From assembly GCF_000956525.1 (NCBI RefSeq), contig NZ_JYIW01000016.1:56464-120463 (forward strand): a stretch of DNA of 64,000 nt, read 5' to 3'. The notes under the pieces were generated by a model. That model ran no database searches and was not told where the DNA came from. It worked only from the letters and a program-made list of their open reading frames with translations. Below are positions 16,071 through 24,096 of the stretch, piece by piece (within the stretch, counting starts at the first letter, position 1; each line of letters opens with the position of its first letter). A program made the translations under genes and the position numbers. The DNA is from Microbacterium oxydans. Lineage in GTDB: Bacteria > Actinomycetota > Actinomycetes > Actinomycetales > Microbacteriaceae.

Positions 16071-16955
16071 TTGTCTTTCGAAAACACGCTGTCGACGCCT
16101 GAGACCGCCTCCGTCCGCACCGCGCAGCACCGCCGGTACCTCATGTGCCGTCCCGAGCACTTCACGGTCAGCTACACGATCAACCCGTGGATGGAGCCGG
16201 CCAACCCGACCGACACCGCCAAGGCCGTCGCGCAGTGGCAGACGCTCCACGACCTGTACATCGAGCTCGGCCACGAGGTCGAGCTGATCGAGCCGCTCCC
16301 CGGCTTCCCGGACATGGTCTACACCGCGAACGGCGGCTTCCTGATCGACGGCCGCGCGTACGTGCCGAAGTTCCGCTTCCAGGAGCGCGCCGGCGAGGCC
16401 CCCGCGTTCGAGGACTGGTTCCGCGCAGCCGGCTACGACACCGTCGTGCCCGAAGAGGTCAACGAGGGCGAAGGCGACTTCCTGCTGGTCGGCGACGTGA
16501 TCCTCGCCGGCACCGGCTTCCGCTCCACCGGCGACAGCCACCGCGAGGTCGGCGAGGTGTTCGGCCGCGAGGTCATCTCGCTCAACCTGGTCGACCCGCG
16601 CTTCTACCACCTCGACACCGCGCTCACGGTGCTCGATCCGGTGCAGGGCACCGAGCACGGCGGCCCTGAGCACGCCAACATCGCGTACCTCCCCGGTGCG
16701 TTCGACGACGCCAGCCGCGCGATCCTCGAGGAGCGCTTCCCCGATGCGATCCTCGTGTCGGATGAGGACGGCTCGGTGTTCGGCCTGAACTCGGCGAGCG
16801 ACGGATACAACGTGATCATCTCGCCGCGGGCGAAGGGCTTCGAGCAGCAGCTGCGCGAGCGCGGCTACAACCCGATCATGATCGACCTCTCCGAGCTGCT
16901 GCTCGGCGGCGGCGGCATCAAGTGCTGCACGCTCGAACTGCGCGGTGCGAAGTGA
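16071..16955 (+). CDS. Guanidino-group hydrolase (dimethylargininase / arginine dihydrolase family)
   Basis: 294 residues from a TTG start (SFENTLSTPE), chosen because GAGGAG lies 4-5 bases upstream. It belongs to the guanidino-modifying pentein superfamily: MCRPEHFTVSYTINPWM, the acidic-Asn segment GFPDMVYTANGGFL near residue 85, EGEGDFLLVGDVILAGTGFRST, the catalytic His region VDPRFYHLDTAL, and the nucleophile Cys near the C-terminus in LLGGGGIKCCTLELRG. Family members convert dimethylarginine to citrulline, or arginine to ornithine, CO2 and ammonia. It overlaps the ornithine aminotransferase gene by 4 bp (GTGA), which favours ornithine as the product; that is inference. Mycobacteria have a similar rocD-linked pair. 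Confidence 0.85.
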   Translation: MSFENTLSTPETASVRTAQHRRYLMCRPEHFTVSYTINPWMEPANPTDTAKAVAQWQTLHDLYIELGHEVELIEPLPGFPDMVYTANGGFLIDGRAYVPKFRFQERAGEAPAFEDWFRAAGYDTVVPEEVNEGEGDFLLVGDVILAGTGFRSTGDSHREVGEVFGREVISLNLVDPRFYHLDTALTVLDPVQGTEHGGPEHANIAYLPGAFDDASRAILEERFPDAILVSDEDGSVFGLNSASDGYNVIISPRAKGFEQQLRERGYNPIMIDLSELLLGGGGIKCCTLELRGAK

Positions 16956-18139
16956 CCGACGTCGTCGCAGAGCCGCACGTCGCCCACAACTACCATCCGC
17001 TGCCAGTCACGATCGCGCGCGGCGACGGCGCGTGGGTGACCGACGTCGAGGGCAAGCGCTACCTCGACCTGCTCGCGGCGTACTCCGCCGTGAACTTCGG
17101 GCACCGGCATCCGGCCCTCGTCGCAGCACTCACCGAGCAGCTCGGCCGGGTCACGCTGATCAGCCGCGCGTTCCAGAGCGATCGTCTCGAGCCGTTCGCG
17201 GCCGCGCTCGCGAAGCTCGCCGGCAAGGAGCTCGTGCTGCCGATGAACACCGGTGCCGAGGCGGTCGAGACGGGCATCAAGGTCGCTCGCGCCTGGGGCT
17301 ACCGGGTCAAGGGCATCGCCGAGGGCAAGGCGCGGATCATCGTCGCTGCCGGCAACTTCCACGGTCGCACGACCACGATCGTCAGCTTCAGCGACGACGA
17401 GTCGGCGCGCGACGACTTCGGTCCCTACACGCCCGGGTTCGACATCGTCCCGTTCGGTGATGCGGATGCCGTGGCTGCCGCCATCACGGAGGACACCGCG
17501 GCCGTGCTCGTCGAGCCCATCCAGGGCGAGGCCGGCGTCGTGATCCCGCCGGAGGGGTACCTGCGCCGCATCCGCGAGATCTGCGACGAGAAGAACGTGC
17601 TGTTCATCGCCGACGAGATCCAGGCCGGGCTCGGCCGCGTCGGCGAGACGTTCGCGTGCGATCGCGAGGGTGTCGTGCCCGACCTGTACCTGCTCGGCAA
17701 GGCGCTCGGTGGCGGCATCCTGCCGGTGTCGGCCGTCGTGGGCGATGCCGATGTGCTCGGTGTCATCCAGCCCGGTGAGCACGGTTCGACGTTCGGCGGC
17801 AACCCGCTCGCTGCGGCGGTCGGCCTTCGTGTGGTCGAGATGCTCGAGTCGGGGGAGTTCCAGGAGCGCGCCCGCGCACTCGGCGCCCACCTCGAGCAGG
17901 CGCTGCAGCCGCTGATCGGTCACGGTGTCACCGAGGTGCGCATCGCCGGACTCTGGGCCGGGGTCGACATCGATCCGGCGAAGGGCACCGGGCGCGAGAT
18001 CGCCGAGCGGCTGCTCGGCCGCGGCGTGCTCGTGAAGGACACGCACGGGCAGACGATCCGCATCGCGCCGCCGCTCGTGATCCGCGCGACGGAGCTCGAC
18101 TGGGCGGTGGAGCAGCTCAAGCTCGTGCTGGGCGCCTAG
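16952..18139 (+). CDS. rocD: Ornithine--oxo-acid (delta) aminotransferase
   Basis: 395 residues from a GTG that overlaps the previous stop. This is a class III PLP aminotransferase: YLDLLAAYSAVNFGHRHPAL, the MNTGAEAVETGIKVAR segment, GNFHGRTTTIVSFSDD, the LVEPIQGEAGVVIPPEGYL motif, then FIADEIQAGLGRVGET and YLLGKALGGGILPVSAV with the PLP-binding Lys in LGKALGGG. All are characteristic of ornithine aminotransferase, which moves the delta-amino group of ornithine to 2-oxoglutarate and yields glutamate semialdehyde. PutA about 3 kb upstream can oxidise that product to glutamate. The gene ends 8 bp before a palindromic repeat. Confidence 0.94.
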   Translation: MTDVVAEPHVAHNYHPLPVTIARGDGAWVTDVEGKRYLDLLAAYSAVNFGHRHPALVAALTEQLGRVTLISRAFQSDRLEPFAAALAKLAGKELVLPMNTGAEAVETGIKVARAWGYRVKGIAEGKARIIVAAGNFHGRTTTIVSFSDDESARDDFGPYTPGFDIVPFGDADAVAAAITEDTAAVLVEPIQGEAGVVIPPEGYLRRIREICDEKNVLFIADEIQAGLGRVGETFACDREGVVPDLYLLGKALGGGILPVSAVVGDADVLGVIQPGEHGSTFGGNPLAAAVGLRVVEMLESGEFQERARALGAHLEQALQPLIGHGVTEVRIAGLWAGVDIDPAKGTGREIAERLLGRGVLVKDTHGQTIRIAPPLVIRATELDWAVEQLKLVLGA

Positions 18140-18146
18140 CCCAGAG

Positions 18147-18232
18147 CTGCCGAGCGGCCCCCTTGCAGCCGAACCGGCCCCTTGCGATCGATCGCAAGGG
18201 GCCGGTTCGCGCAGAAGGGGGCCGCTCGGCAG
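18147..18232. repeat. 85-bp GCCGAGCGGCCCCC palindromic repeat, copy 2
   Basis: This copy starts CTGCCGAGCGGCCCCCTT and ends GGGGGCCGCTCGGCAG. It is a near-perfect nested palindrome: its centre, CTTGCGATCGATCGCAAG, is itself palindromic. It lies between convergent rocD and the small acidic gene at 18256, with stop codons 116 bp apart. It could form a very stable hairpin in RNA from either strand. Confidence 0.88.
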
Positions 18233-18255
18233 GGGGTGGGGGCGAGCGGGGGAGC

Positions 18256-18537
18256 TCAGTCTGCCGGGTTGTCTGCCTGCAGCTGATCCTCGGTGTGCTC
18301 GTCGCCGCCGAGGGGAGCGGGAGCGTCGCCACGGCTGGCGTCGCCCTGGATCGCGCCGTCGGTCGAGTGGCCGTGCGAGCTGTCGCCCTGGATCGCGCCG
18401 TGCGGCGAGTCGCCGTGCGAGCTGTCGCCCTGGATGGCGCCGCCCTGGCTGCCGCCCTGGGGGTCGTGGTCGGTGCCGTCGGGGTGCTCGGCGCCTTCGG
18501 CGGGGTCCTGGGGGTGCGGTGTGCTGTTCTCGTCCAT
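18256..18537 (-). CDS. Small acidic hydrophilic protein with 14-residue tandem repeats
   Basis: 93 residues rich in Gly, Asp, His, Ser and Gln, with no hydrophobic core. Three tandem 14-residue units of the form GAIQGD(S/A)S(H/R)GDSP(H) occupy the centre. The ends (MDENSTPHPQDPAEGAEHPD and GDEHTEDQLQADNPAD) are acidic. It is probably intrinsically disordered. No family is recognised and no function is suggested. It stands alone, divergent from nothing nearby, and converges on rocD across the palindromic repeat. The codon usage looks like real coding despite the low complexity. Confidence 0.65.
   Translation of the reverse strand: MDENSTPHPQDPAEGAEHPDGTDHDPQGGSQGGAIQGDSSHGDSPHGAIQGDSSHGHSTDGAIQGDASRGDAPAPLGGDEHTEDQLQADNPAD
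18317..18442 (-). repeat. Three 42-bp tandem repeats within the small acidic gene
   Basis: The segment TCGCCCTGGATCGCGCC recurs at 18341, 18383 and 18425, exactly 42 bp apart. The flanks (GAGCTGTCGCC and variants) also match. 42 bp equals 14 codons, so unit gain or loss keeps the frame. Confidence 0.85.
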
Positions 18538-18624
18538 GCGGCGAGCGTAAACGTGCCCCGATCGGGCGCGGAGGGCCTTGACAGGCGCGCGGTCGAGGGG
18601 GCGACGATCAGTGCGCCCCGCGGA

Positions 18625-19962
18625 TCAATCCTTCGGCTTGGCCGAGCGGATCGGCGTCGTGACCGCCGCCTCGTCGCTGAACTCGATCGGGTCGACCTCG
18701 TCGATGATGCTGAGCGGACGCGTCTCGTCGAGCGTGAGCAGGAACCGCCGGTCCTCCCGACGCTTCAGCCGTCCGGAGGTGAGCACCCACACGGTGCCGA
18801 TCGCGCAGGCGATCAGACCGGCCGTCCCGCCGAGCATGATCGCTGCTCGTGGTCCGAGGGTGTCGGCCACCCACCCGGCGATCGGGGCGCCGACCGGGGT
18901 CGAGCCCATGATGACCGCCATGTACAGCGCGAGCACACGGCCGCGCAACGCCGGGTCGGTCGTCATCTGCACATAGCCGTTCGCTGTGGTCAGCAGGGTC
19001 ACGATCATGAACCCGGTGAACATCAGCGTCACGGCGTAGGAGGCGTAGCTGGGCATCGCGGATGACACGAACGCGGCGATGCCGAACCCGCCGGCCGCGA
19101 GGATCACCACGCGCACTCTGGCCCGGTCGCGGCGGGCGGCGAGCAGCGCCCCGGCGAGGGAGCCGATCGCGAGGATCGAGCTGAGCACCCCGTAACCGTC
19201 GGCGCCGGAGCCGAACTCGATCGCCATGGTCGAGGCGAAGATCGGGAAGTTCATGCCGAACGCGCCGATCAGGAAGACGGTCACGAACACGACCCGCAGG
19301 TCGCTGCGACCCCAGACGTACCGGAACCCGGCGGCGAGGCCACCTCGGTTGCGGTTCTTCAGACGAGGGGCGAGCAGCTCGCGGTGCAGCATCAGCAGCG
19401 CCAGGATCATTGCGAGGAACGTCGCCGCGTTCACGATGAACACCCACCCTGAGCCGATCGCCACGATCAGCAGACCGCCGACCGCAGGGCCGATCATCCT
19501 GGCCAGGTTGAAGGATGCCGAGTTCAGGGCGACCGCGTTCGAGGTGTCGCCCGTCGACACCATGTCAGAGACGAAGGCCTGGCGTGCCGGGGCGTCGAAG
19601 GCGTTCACGATGCCGAAACCGAGCGCGAAGCAGAACATCATCGGCAACGTCATGACGCCGTTCAGCAGCAGCACGCCGACCGCGATCGCGAGTGCCAGCA
19701 ACGTGGACTGCGTGACCATCAGGATGCGGCGGCGATCGAAGCGGTCGGCGACGAGGCCGGTCAGGCTCACCAGCACCAGCGGTGGGCCGAACTGCAGGGC
19801 CATCGTGACGCCCATCGCTGCGGCGTCGTTGTCGGTGAGCTCGGTGAGCACGACCCAGTCCTGCGCGGTCGCCTGCATCCAGCCGCCGACGTTCGACACC
19901 AGGGCGCCGGCGAACCAGATGCGGTAGTTGATGTTCGAGAAGGAACGGAACATGGCGCTCAT
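18625..19962 (-). CDS. MFS efflux transporter (DHA3/EntS-like)
   Basis: 445 residues with about twelve transmembrane helices. The opening FRSFSNINYRIWFAGALVSNVGGWMQ and the following AQDWVV are typical of the EntS/DHA3 exporter group. The cytoplasmic loop motif GLVADRFDRRRILM is the MFS motif A, and NAFDAPARQAFVSDMV is the family's central signature. A 50-residue charged tail (LKRREDRRFLLTLDETRPLS...) is cytoplasmic. Members export drugs or siderophores; the substrate here is unknown. It overlaps the upstream marR by 4 bp, so MarR probably represses an exporter that answers to a toxic small molecule. Confidence 0.88.
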   Translation of the reverse strand: MSAMFRSFSNINYRIWFAGALVSNVGGWMQATAQDWVVLTELTDNDAAAMGVTMALQFGPPLVLVSLTGLVADRFDRRRILMVTQSTLLALAIAVGVLLLNGVMTLPMMFCFALGFGIVNAFDAPARQAFVSDMVSTGDTSNAVALNSASFNLARMIGPAVGGLLIVAIGSGWVFIVNAATFLAMILALLMLHRELLAPRLKNRNRGGLAAGFRYVWGRSDLRVVFVTVFLIGAFGMNFPIFASTMAIEFGSGADGYGVLSSILAIGSLAGALLAARRDRARVRVVILAAGGFGIAAFVSSAMPSYASYAVTLMFTGFMIVTLLTTANGYVQMTTDPALRGRVLALYMAVIMGSTPVGAPIAGWVADTLGPRAAIMLGGTAGLIACAIGTVWVLTSGRLKRREDRRFLLTLDETRPLSIIDEVDPIEFSDEAAVTTPIRSAKPKD

Positions 19963-20399
19963 CGGTCGGTCACCCTCCGCATCAGGGCGCTCGCAGCGCG
20001 GAGCGTCTCGAGCTCCTCCTCGGTGTAGTCGAGTTCGCCGAGCATGTCGGCGAGCACGGCGTCGCGGCGGTGGATCGTCTCGACCACGATCGCCTCGCCG
20101 GTCTCGGTGATGTCGACCTGCACGCGGCGACGATCGTCCTCATCCGGGGTGCGGGTCAGGTAGCCGAGCTCCTCGAGTCCGTTCACGGTGCTCGTCATGG
20201 AGGGGGCGGTCACGCGCTCGTGCTCGGCGAGGGCCGAGATCGTGCGGCGTCCGTGCATGCGCAGCGTCGCGAGCACCGAGAGCTGGGCGTCGCTGATCGC
20301 ATCGGTCGCGCGTACCCGACGCAGTCGCCGAGCCAGGCGGAAGGTGGCCATGCGCAGATCGGTGGCGGTGAGGCTGAGGGATTCTTCGGACGCAGACAT
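19959..20399 (-). CDS. MarR-family regulator of the adjacent MFS exporter
   Basis: 146 residues, full-length MarR. LARRLRRVRATDAISDAQLSVLATL forms the first helices. RTISALAEHERVTAPSMTSTVNGLEELGY is the helix-turn-helix. The wing LTRTPDEDDRRRVQVDITETG carries the conserved D-D-R-R-R. The terminal helices end in LRAASALMRRVTD. It is first in the two-gene unit with the exporter and sits 3 bp from a perfect palindrome (20403-20419) on its upstream side. Autorepression relieved by an exported ligand is the standard model. Confidence 0.9.
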   Translation of the reverse strand: MSASEESLSLTATDLRMATFRLARRLRRVRATDAISDAQLSVLATLRMHGRRTISALAEHERVTAPSMTSTVNGLEELGYLTRTPDEDDRRRVQVDITETGEAIVVETIHRRDAVLADMLGELDYTEEELETLRAASALMRRVTDR

Positions 20400-20402
20400 T
20401 AC

Positions 20403-20419
20403 TTAGATAGCCTATCTAA
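20403..20419. promoter_or_regulatory. MarR operator TTAGATAGCCTATCTAA
   Basis: Perfect 8-bp arms (TTAGATAG/CTATCTAA) around a single C, in an AT-rich island within very GC-rich DNA. It lies in the 55-bp gap between divergent marR (start 20399) and cutC (start 20455), so it could control both. MarR sites are commonly palindromes of this size. Confidence 0.75.
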
Positions 20420-20454
20420 TCTTCTGCTCGGAGGGAAGGCGGCACAATGGACGG

Positions 20455-21204
20455 GTGACCAGAACCCCCGCCCTCGAACTCGCCGTGCAGGATGCCGCAG
20501 GCGTCCGCATCGCCGCACAGGTCGGCGCCGCGCGCGTCGAACTCGCCTCCGCCCTGGCCCTCGGCGGACTCACGCCGTCGCCGGCCACGCTCGAACTCGC
20601 CATCGCAGCCGCCGGCGAGCACGGCCCCGAGGTGCACGTGCTGATCCGTCCCCGCGCCGGCGGATTCCACTACGACGACGATGAGATCGCGGTCTCCGAA
20701 CTCGACATCCGCAGGGCGGTGGATGCCGGGGCCGCCGGTGTCGTAATCGGTGCGCTCGACGAGCACGGTCGCCTCGACCGCGACGTCATGGCGCGGCTGC
20801 GCGACGCCGCGGGCGCAGCATCCGTCACCCTGCATCGGGCGATCGACGTCACCGGCGACCCGCTCGGGACGCTCGCCGTCGCCCGCGAGCTCGGACTCCG
20901 CCGCGTGCTGACCTCCGGCGGAGCATCCGCCGCGATCGACGGCATCGACACCCTGCGCGCGCTGGTCGCCGCGGCAGCGGGCGAGATCGAGATCATGGCC
21001 GGCAGCGGTGTCACTGCGGCGAGTGCTCCGGCGCTCGCCGCGATCGGCGTCGATGCGATCCACTTCTCCGCCAAGCGCTCCGTGCAGGAACAGGGCGGCG
21101 TGCGCATGGGCTCGGCCGCAGACGGCGTCGGCGGGTACGAGGTCACGGATCTCGAGACGGCACTGGCAGTGCTCGCCGCGCTCGACCGGTCGCCGCTGGG
21201 CTGA
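20455..21204 (+). CDS. cutC: CutC-family protein
   Basis: 249 residues from a GTG start. This is a TIM-barrel protein: LELAVQDAAGVRIAAQVGAARVELASALA in parts, LGGLTPSPATLELAI, the VHVLIRPRAGGFHYDDDEI motif, VTLHRAIDVTGDPLGTL, RVLTSGGASAAIDGIDTL and IEIMAGSGVTAASAPALAAIGVDAIHFSAK. All match CutC. The family was named for copper homeostasis in E. coli, but that role is disputed and the reaction is unknown. It diverges from marR over the TTAGATAG operator. The alpha/beta hydrolase starts 20 bp downstream. Confidence 0.92.
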   Translation: MTRTPALELAVQDAAGVRIAAQVGAARVELASALALGGLTPSPATLELAIAAAGEHGPEVHVLIRPRAGGFHYDDDEIAVSELDIRRAVDAGAAGVVIGALDEHGRLDRDVMARLRDAAGAASVTLHRAIDVTGDPLGTLAVARELGLRRVLTSGGASAAIDGIDTLRALVAAAAGEIEIMAGSGVTAASAPALAAIGVDAIHFSAKRSVQEQGGVRMGSAADGVGGYEVTDLETALAVLAALDRSPLG

Positions 21205-21224
21205 TCCGTCGGTAGGCTCGCACC

Positions 21225-22094
21225 GTGACGGATACCCGCGAGTTCACGGATGCCCACGGCATCGCCATCGTCTACGACGTCCACCCCGCGCAGGGAACCC
21301 CGCGCGGCGTCGTGCAGCTGCTGCACGGCGTGGGCGAACACGCAGGACGCTACGGCGCCCTGATCGGTGCCCTCACCGGCGCCGGCTTCCACGTCTACGC
21401 CGACGACCATCGAGGTCACGGTCGCACCGGCATCCGTCAGCACGGCGGGCCCGCCAAGCTCGGCCGTCTCGGCCCCGGCGGCATCCGCGCCGCCAAGGAC
21501 GCGATCTGGCAGCTCACCGGCATCATCCGCGACGAGCACGCCGACCTGCCGCTGATCCTCCTCGGCCATTCGTGGGGTTCGTTCCTCGCGCAGATGCTGG
21601 TCAACGACCACCCGGACGCCTGGGACGCCGTGATCCTCTCGGGTTCGGCGCTGCGCATGCCGGGGTTGCTCAACGCCGCGCCGCTCAACGCACGGTGGGC
21701 TGGCCCGGAGGCGACCGGACTCGAATGGCTCAGCCGTGACCCCGCCGTCTGGAAGCAGTTCGACGAAGACCCCCTGACGACCGATGTGCCACTGCTGAAG
21801 CTGTTCGGCCCGGTCGAGGCGGCCAAGCTGTACGGCCGCCCGGCGAAAGAGCTCCGCGCGGCGCGCGGCGGGGTCGACCTGCCGATGCTGCTGCTCGTCG
21901 GACGCGACGATTCCGTCGGCGGACCCCGCAGCGTCCACAAGCTCGCCGAGGAGTACCGCACCCGGTCGGGGGTCGAGGACATCACGACCCTCGTCTATCC
22001 GGACGCACGGCACGAGATCTTCGCGGAGCTGCAGCAGGACGAGGTGCGCGCAGACGTGCTCGCCTGGCTCGACGCTCGCTTCCCCGCACGCTGA
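21225..22094 (+). CDS. Alpha/beta hydrolase, monoacylglycerol-lipase-like
   Basis: 289 residues from GTG. The fold is clear: VVQLLHGVGEHAGRYGALIGAL (oxyanion HG motif), FHVYADDHRGHGRTGIRQHGG, the nucleophile elbow LILLGHSWGSFLAQML with G-H-S-W-G (Ser near residue 122), the Asp in LLLVGRDDSVGGPRS, and the His in YPDARHEIFAE. This layout is closest to monoglyceride lipase/serine aminopeptidase S33 proteins, which hydrolyse monoacylglycerols or lysophospholipids. The substrate is not determined by sequence alone. It follows cutC by 20 bp and may be cotranscribed. Confidence 0.88.
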   Translation: MTDTREFTDAHGIAIVYDVHPAQGTPRGVVQLLHGVGEHAGRYGALIGALTGAGFHVYADDHRGHGRTGIRQHGGPAKLGRLGPGGIRAAKDAIWQLTGIIRDEHADLPLILLGHSWGSFLAQMLVNDHPDAWDAVILSGSALRMPGLLNAAPLNARWAGPEATGLEWLSRDPAVWKQFDEDPLTTDVPLLKLFGPVEAAKLYGRPAKELRAARGGVDLPMLLLVGRDDSVGGPRSVHKLAEEYRTRSGVEDITTLVYPDARHEIFAELQQDEVRADVLAWLDARFPAR

Positions 22095-22262
22095 GGCCCC
22101 GTCGCCGGGGATGTGACGCGGTGTGACGCCGCATAAAGGCGTGTGACACGCGCCGCTCGCCCGCCGTGGGCGCCGACGTAGATTCGGCTCATCATTCCGT
22201 GGACGGTCGGGTGAGGCGTCCCGTGCGAACGGCGACCTCCCCGCAGAGAGGGAGCGGGCCGG

Positions 22263-23000
22263 ATGGGCTTCGAGGACGACTGGCGCGCGTGGCATGCGGC
22301 GCGCGAGCGCTACGCGGGGGCCGAATACGGGCCGGCGGCGCTCGAGTCGACGAACTGGCTGATCACGATCCCCTCCGCGGTCGACGGCATCCCGGGGCTC
22401 TGGGCGCTGACCGGCGACGGCGGCATCCGTGGCAGCGAGCTCGGACAGGAGGGCGCGACCGTCGCGCTGCACGGCGCTGACACGTTGCGACTCGGTCGGC
22501 GAGAGCTGCGGGTCTTCCCACGAGACGAACTGCTGGCGCTGCGCGTGTTCAACCCGGCGCGGCCGCAGCGGGAGCGGTTCAGCGGCATCGACACGTACCG
22601 GCCGGATGAGAGCTGGCGCGTGCCGGCAGACTTCGAGTCGACGCCGCACGAGACCGTCACCTTCACCTCGGTCGACGGCCGCCAGCACCAGGCGCCGATC
22701 GCCGGACGGCTGCGCTTCACGCTGCGCGGCAAGGAGCAGCAGCTCACCGTCACACGCAACTCCGCAGGCGCACTGAACGCGGTGTTCGGCGACGGCACGA
22801 ACGGCCACGAGACCTACCGCTTCCGGTTCCTGCCGGCGGACGAACCGGCTGCAGACGGTTCCGCAGTGATCGACTTCAACCGCGCCTACCTGCCGCCGTG
22901 CGCATTCTCCGACCAGTTCATCTGCCCGCTCCCGCCGGATGCGAACCGCTTCTCGGCCCCCATCCGTGCCGGCGAGCGTGCGGTGGTGCTCGGACGCTGA
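22263..23000 (+). CDS. DUF1684 domain protein
   Basis: 245 residues matching DUF1684 (YP_3514-like): an N-terminal W-R-A-W-H-A-A-R-E-R-Y helix, ALRVFNPARPQRERFSGIDTYRPDESWRVPADF in parts, and the conserved C-terminal signature DFNRAYLPPCAFSDQFICPLPP, with two Cys residues and N-R-A-Y-L-P-P-C. The last part (NRFSAPIRAGERAVV) is also typical. The family has no established biochemistry. The start at 22263 follows GAGAGGGAG by about 9 bases. The 168-bp gap upstream contains several GTGTGAC direct repeats of unknown meaning. Confidence 0.88.
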   Translation: MGFEDDWRAWHAARERYAGAEYGPAALESTNWLITIPSAVDGIPGLWALTGDGGIRGSELGQEGATVALHGADTLRLGRRELRVFPRDELLALRVFNPARPQRERFSGIDTYRPDESWRVPADFESTPHETVTFTSVDGRQHQAPIAGRLRFTLRGKEQQLTVTRNSAGALNAVFGDGTNGHETYRFRFLPADEPAADGSAVIDFNRAYLPPCAFSDQFICPLPPDANRFSAPIRAGERAVVLGR

Positions 23001-23046
23001 CCCGGCACACCGGGCCAGGCGGCGGTGCGCGCCTTAAGCTGGAACC

Positions 23047-24096
23047 GTGCATGGAGAATACAAGGTCCCAGGTGGCAAGCTCGTCGTCGTCGACCTCGAG
23101 GTCGAGGACGGCAGGATCGCGCAGTTCCGCCTGGCGGGTGACTTCTTCCTCGAGCCCGACACCGCGCTCGACGCGATCAACGCCGCAGTGAACGGCCTCC
23201 CCGTCGAGACCGACGCATCGGCGATCGCCGCGGTCGTCCGCGGCGCGCTCCCCGACGGCGCACAGCTGCTCGGTTTCACACCGGAGGCCGTCGGCACGAC
23301 GGTGCGTCGCGCGCTCGTGACCGCACCCGGATGGCGCGACTTCGACTGGGAGATCGTGCACGACAAGGCCGTGTCGCCGAGCATGAATCTGGCACTCGAC
23401 GAGGTGCTGACGTCGCGGGTCGGCGAAGGGCGTCGCCGCCCCACGCTCCGCATCTGGGAATGGGACGGCTCGGCGGTCGTCATCGGCTCCTTCCAGTCGT
23501 ACCGCAACGAGGTCGACCCCGAGGGGGCGGCCCGCCACGGCTTCGAGGTCGTCCGCCGCATCTCCGGCGGCGGCGCGATGCTCATCCCCGCAGGGCAGAT
23601 CATCACGTACTCGCTGTACGTACCGGCATCCCTCGTGCAGGGCATGACCTTCGCCGACTCCTACGCCTTCCTCGACGACTGGGTGCTGCAGGCGCTTCGC
23701 TCGCTCGGCATCGACGCGGTCTACCAGCCGCTCAACGACATCGCGAGCCCGTCAGGCAAGATCGGCGGCGCCGCCCAGAAGCGCCTCGCGAATGGGGGAG
23801 TGCTGCACCACGCCTCGCTCTCGTACGACCTCGACGGACAGGTCATGACCGAGGTGCTGCGCATCGGACGCGAGAAGCTCAGCGACAAGGGCACGACCTC
23901 GGCCGCCAAGCGCGTCGATCCGCTGCGCAGCCAGACCGGGCTCACCCGCGCTGAGATCATCGACCGCTTCATCGCGACCTTCCGTTCGCTGACCGACGCC
24001 GAGATCGGTGAGATCAGCGCCGACGAATACGCGGATGCGGAAGCCCTCGTCGAGTCGAAGTTCGCGACCGACGCGTGGCTGCATCGGGTGCCGTGA
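23047..24096 (+). CDS. lplA: Lipoate--protein ligase with its accessory domain at the N-terminus
   Basis: 349 residues from GTG. Residues 1 to about 85 (HGEYKVPGGKLVVVDLEVEDGRI...) are the lipoyl-ligase accessory domain that lies C-terminal in E. coli LplA. Residues from about 95 are the catalytic domain: SPSMNLALDEVLTSRVGEG, RIWEWDGSAVVIGSFQSYRNEV, RRISGGGAM, and SPSGKIGGAAQKR with the adenylate-binding Lys. It activates lipoate (or another acid) with ATP and attaches it to a carrier-protein Lys. RRISGGGAM is followed by IPAGQ instead of the YHD of classical enzymes, so the acid used may differ. It overlaps the methyltransferase gene by 4 bp (GTGA). Confidence 0.87.
   Translation: MHGEYKVPGGKLVVVDLEVEDGRIAQFRLAGDFFLEPDTALDAINAAVNGLPVETDASAIAAVVRGALPDGAQLLGFTPEAVGTTVRRALVTAPGWRDFDWEIVHDKAVSPSMNLALDEVLTSRVGEGRRRPTLRIWEWDGSAVVIGSFQSYRNEVDPEGAARHGFEVVRRISGGGAMLIPAGQIITYSLYVPASLVQGMTFADSYAFLDDWVLQALRSLGIDAVYQPLNDIASPSGKIGGAAQKRLANGGVLHHASLSYDLDGQVMTEVLRIGREKLSDKGTTSAAKRVDPLRSQTGLTRAEIIDRFIATFRSLTDAEIGEISADEYADAEALVESKFATDAWLHRVP

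Noticed and set aside
20670..22808. A 712-codon open frame on the minus strand
   Set aside because: It is antisense to cutC, the alpha/beta hydrolase and the DUF1684 gene, all with clear family motifs. It is a GC-driven shadow.
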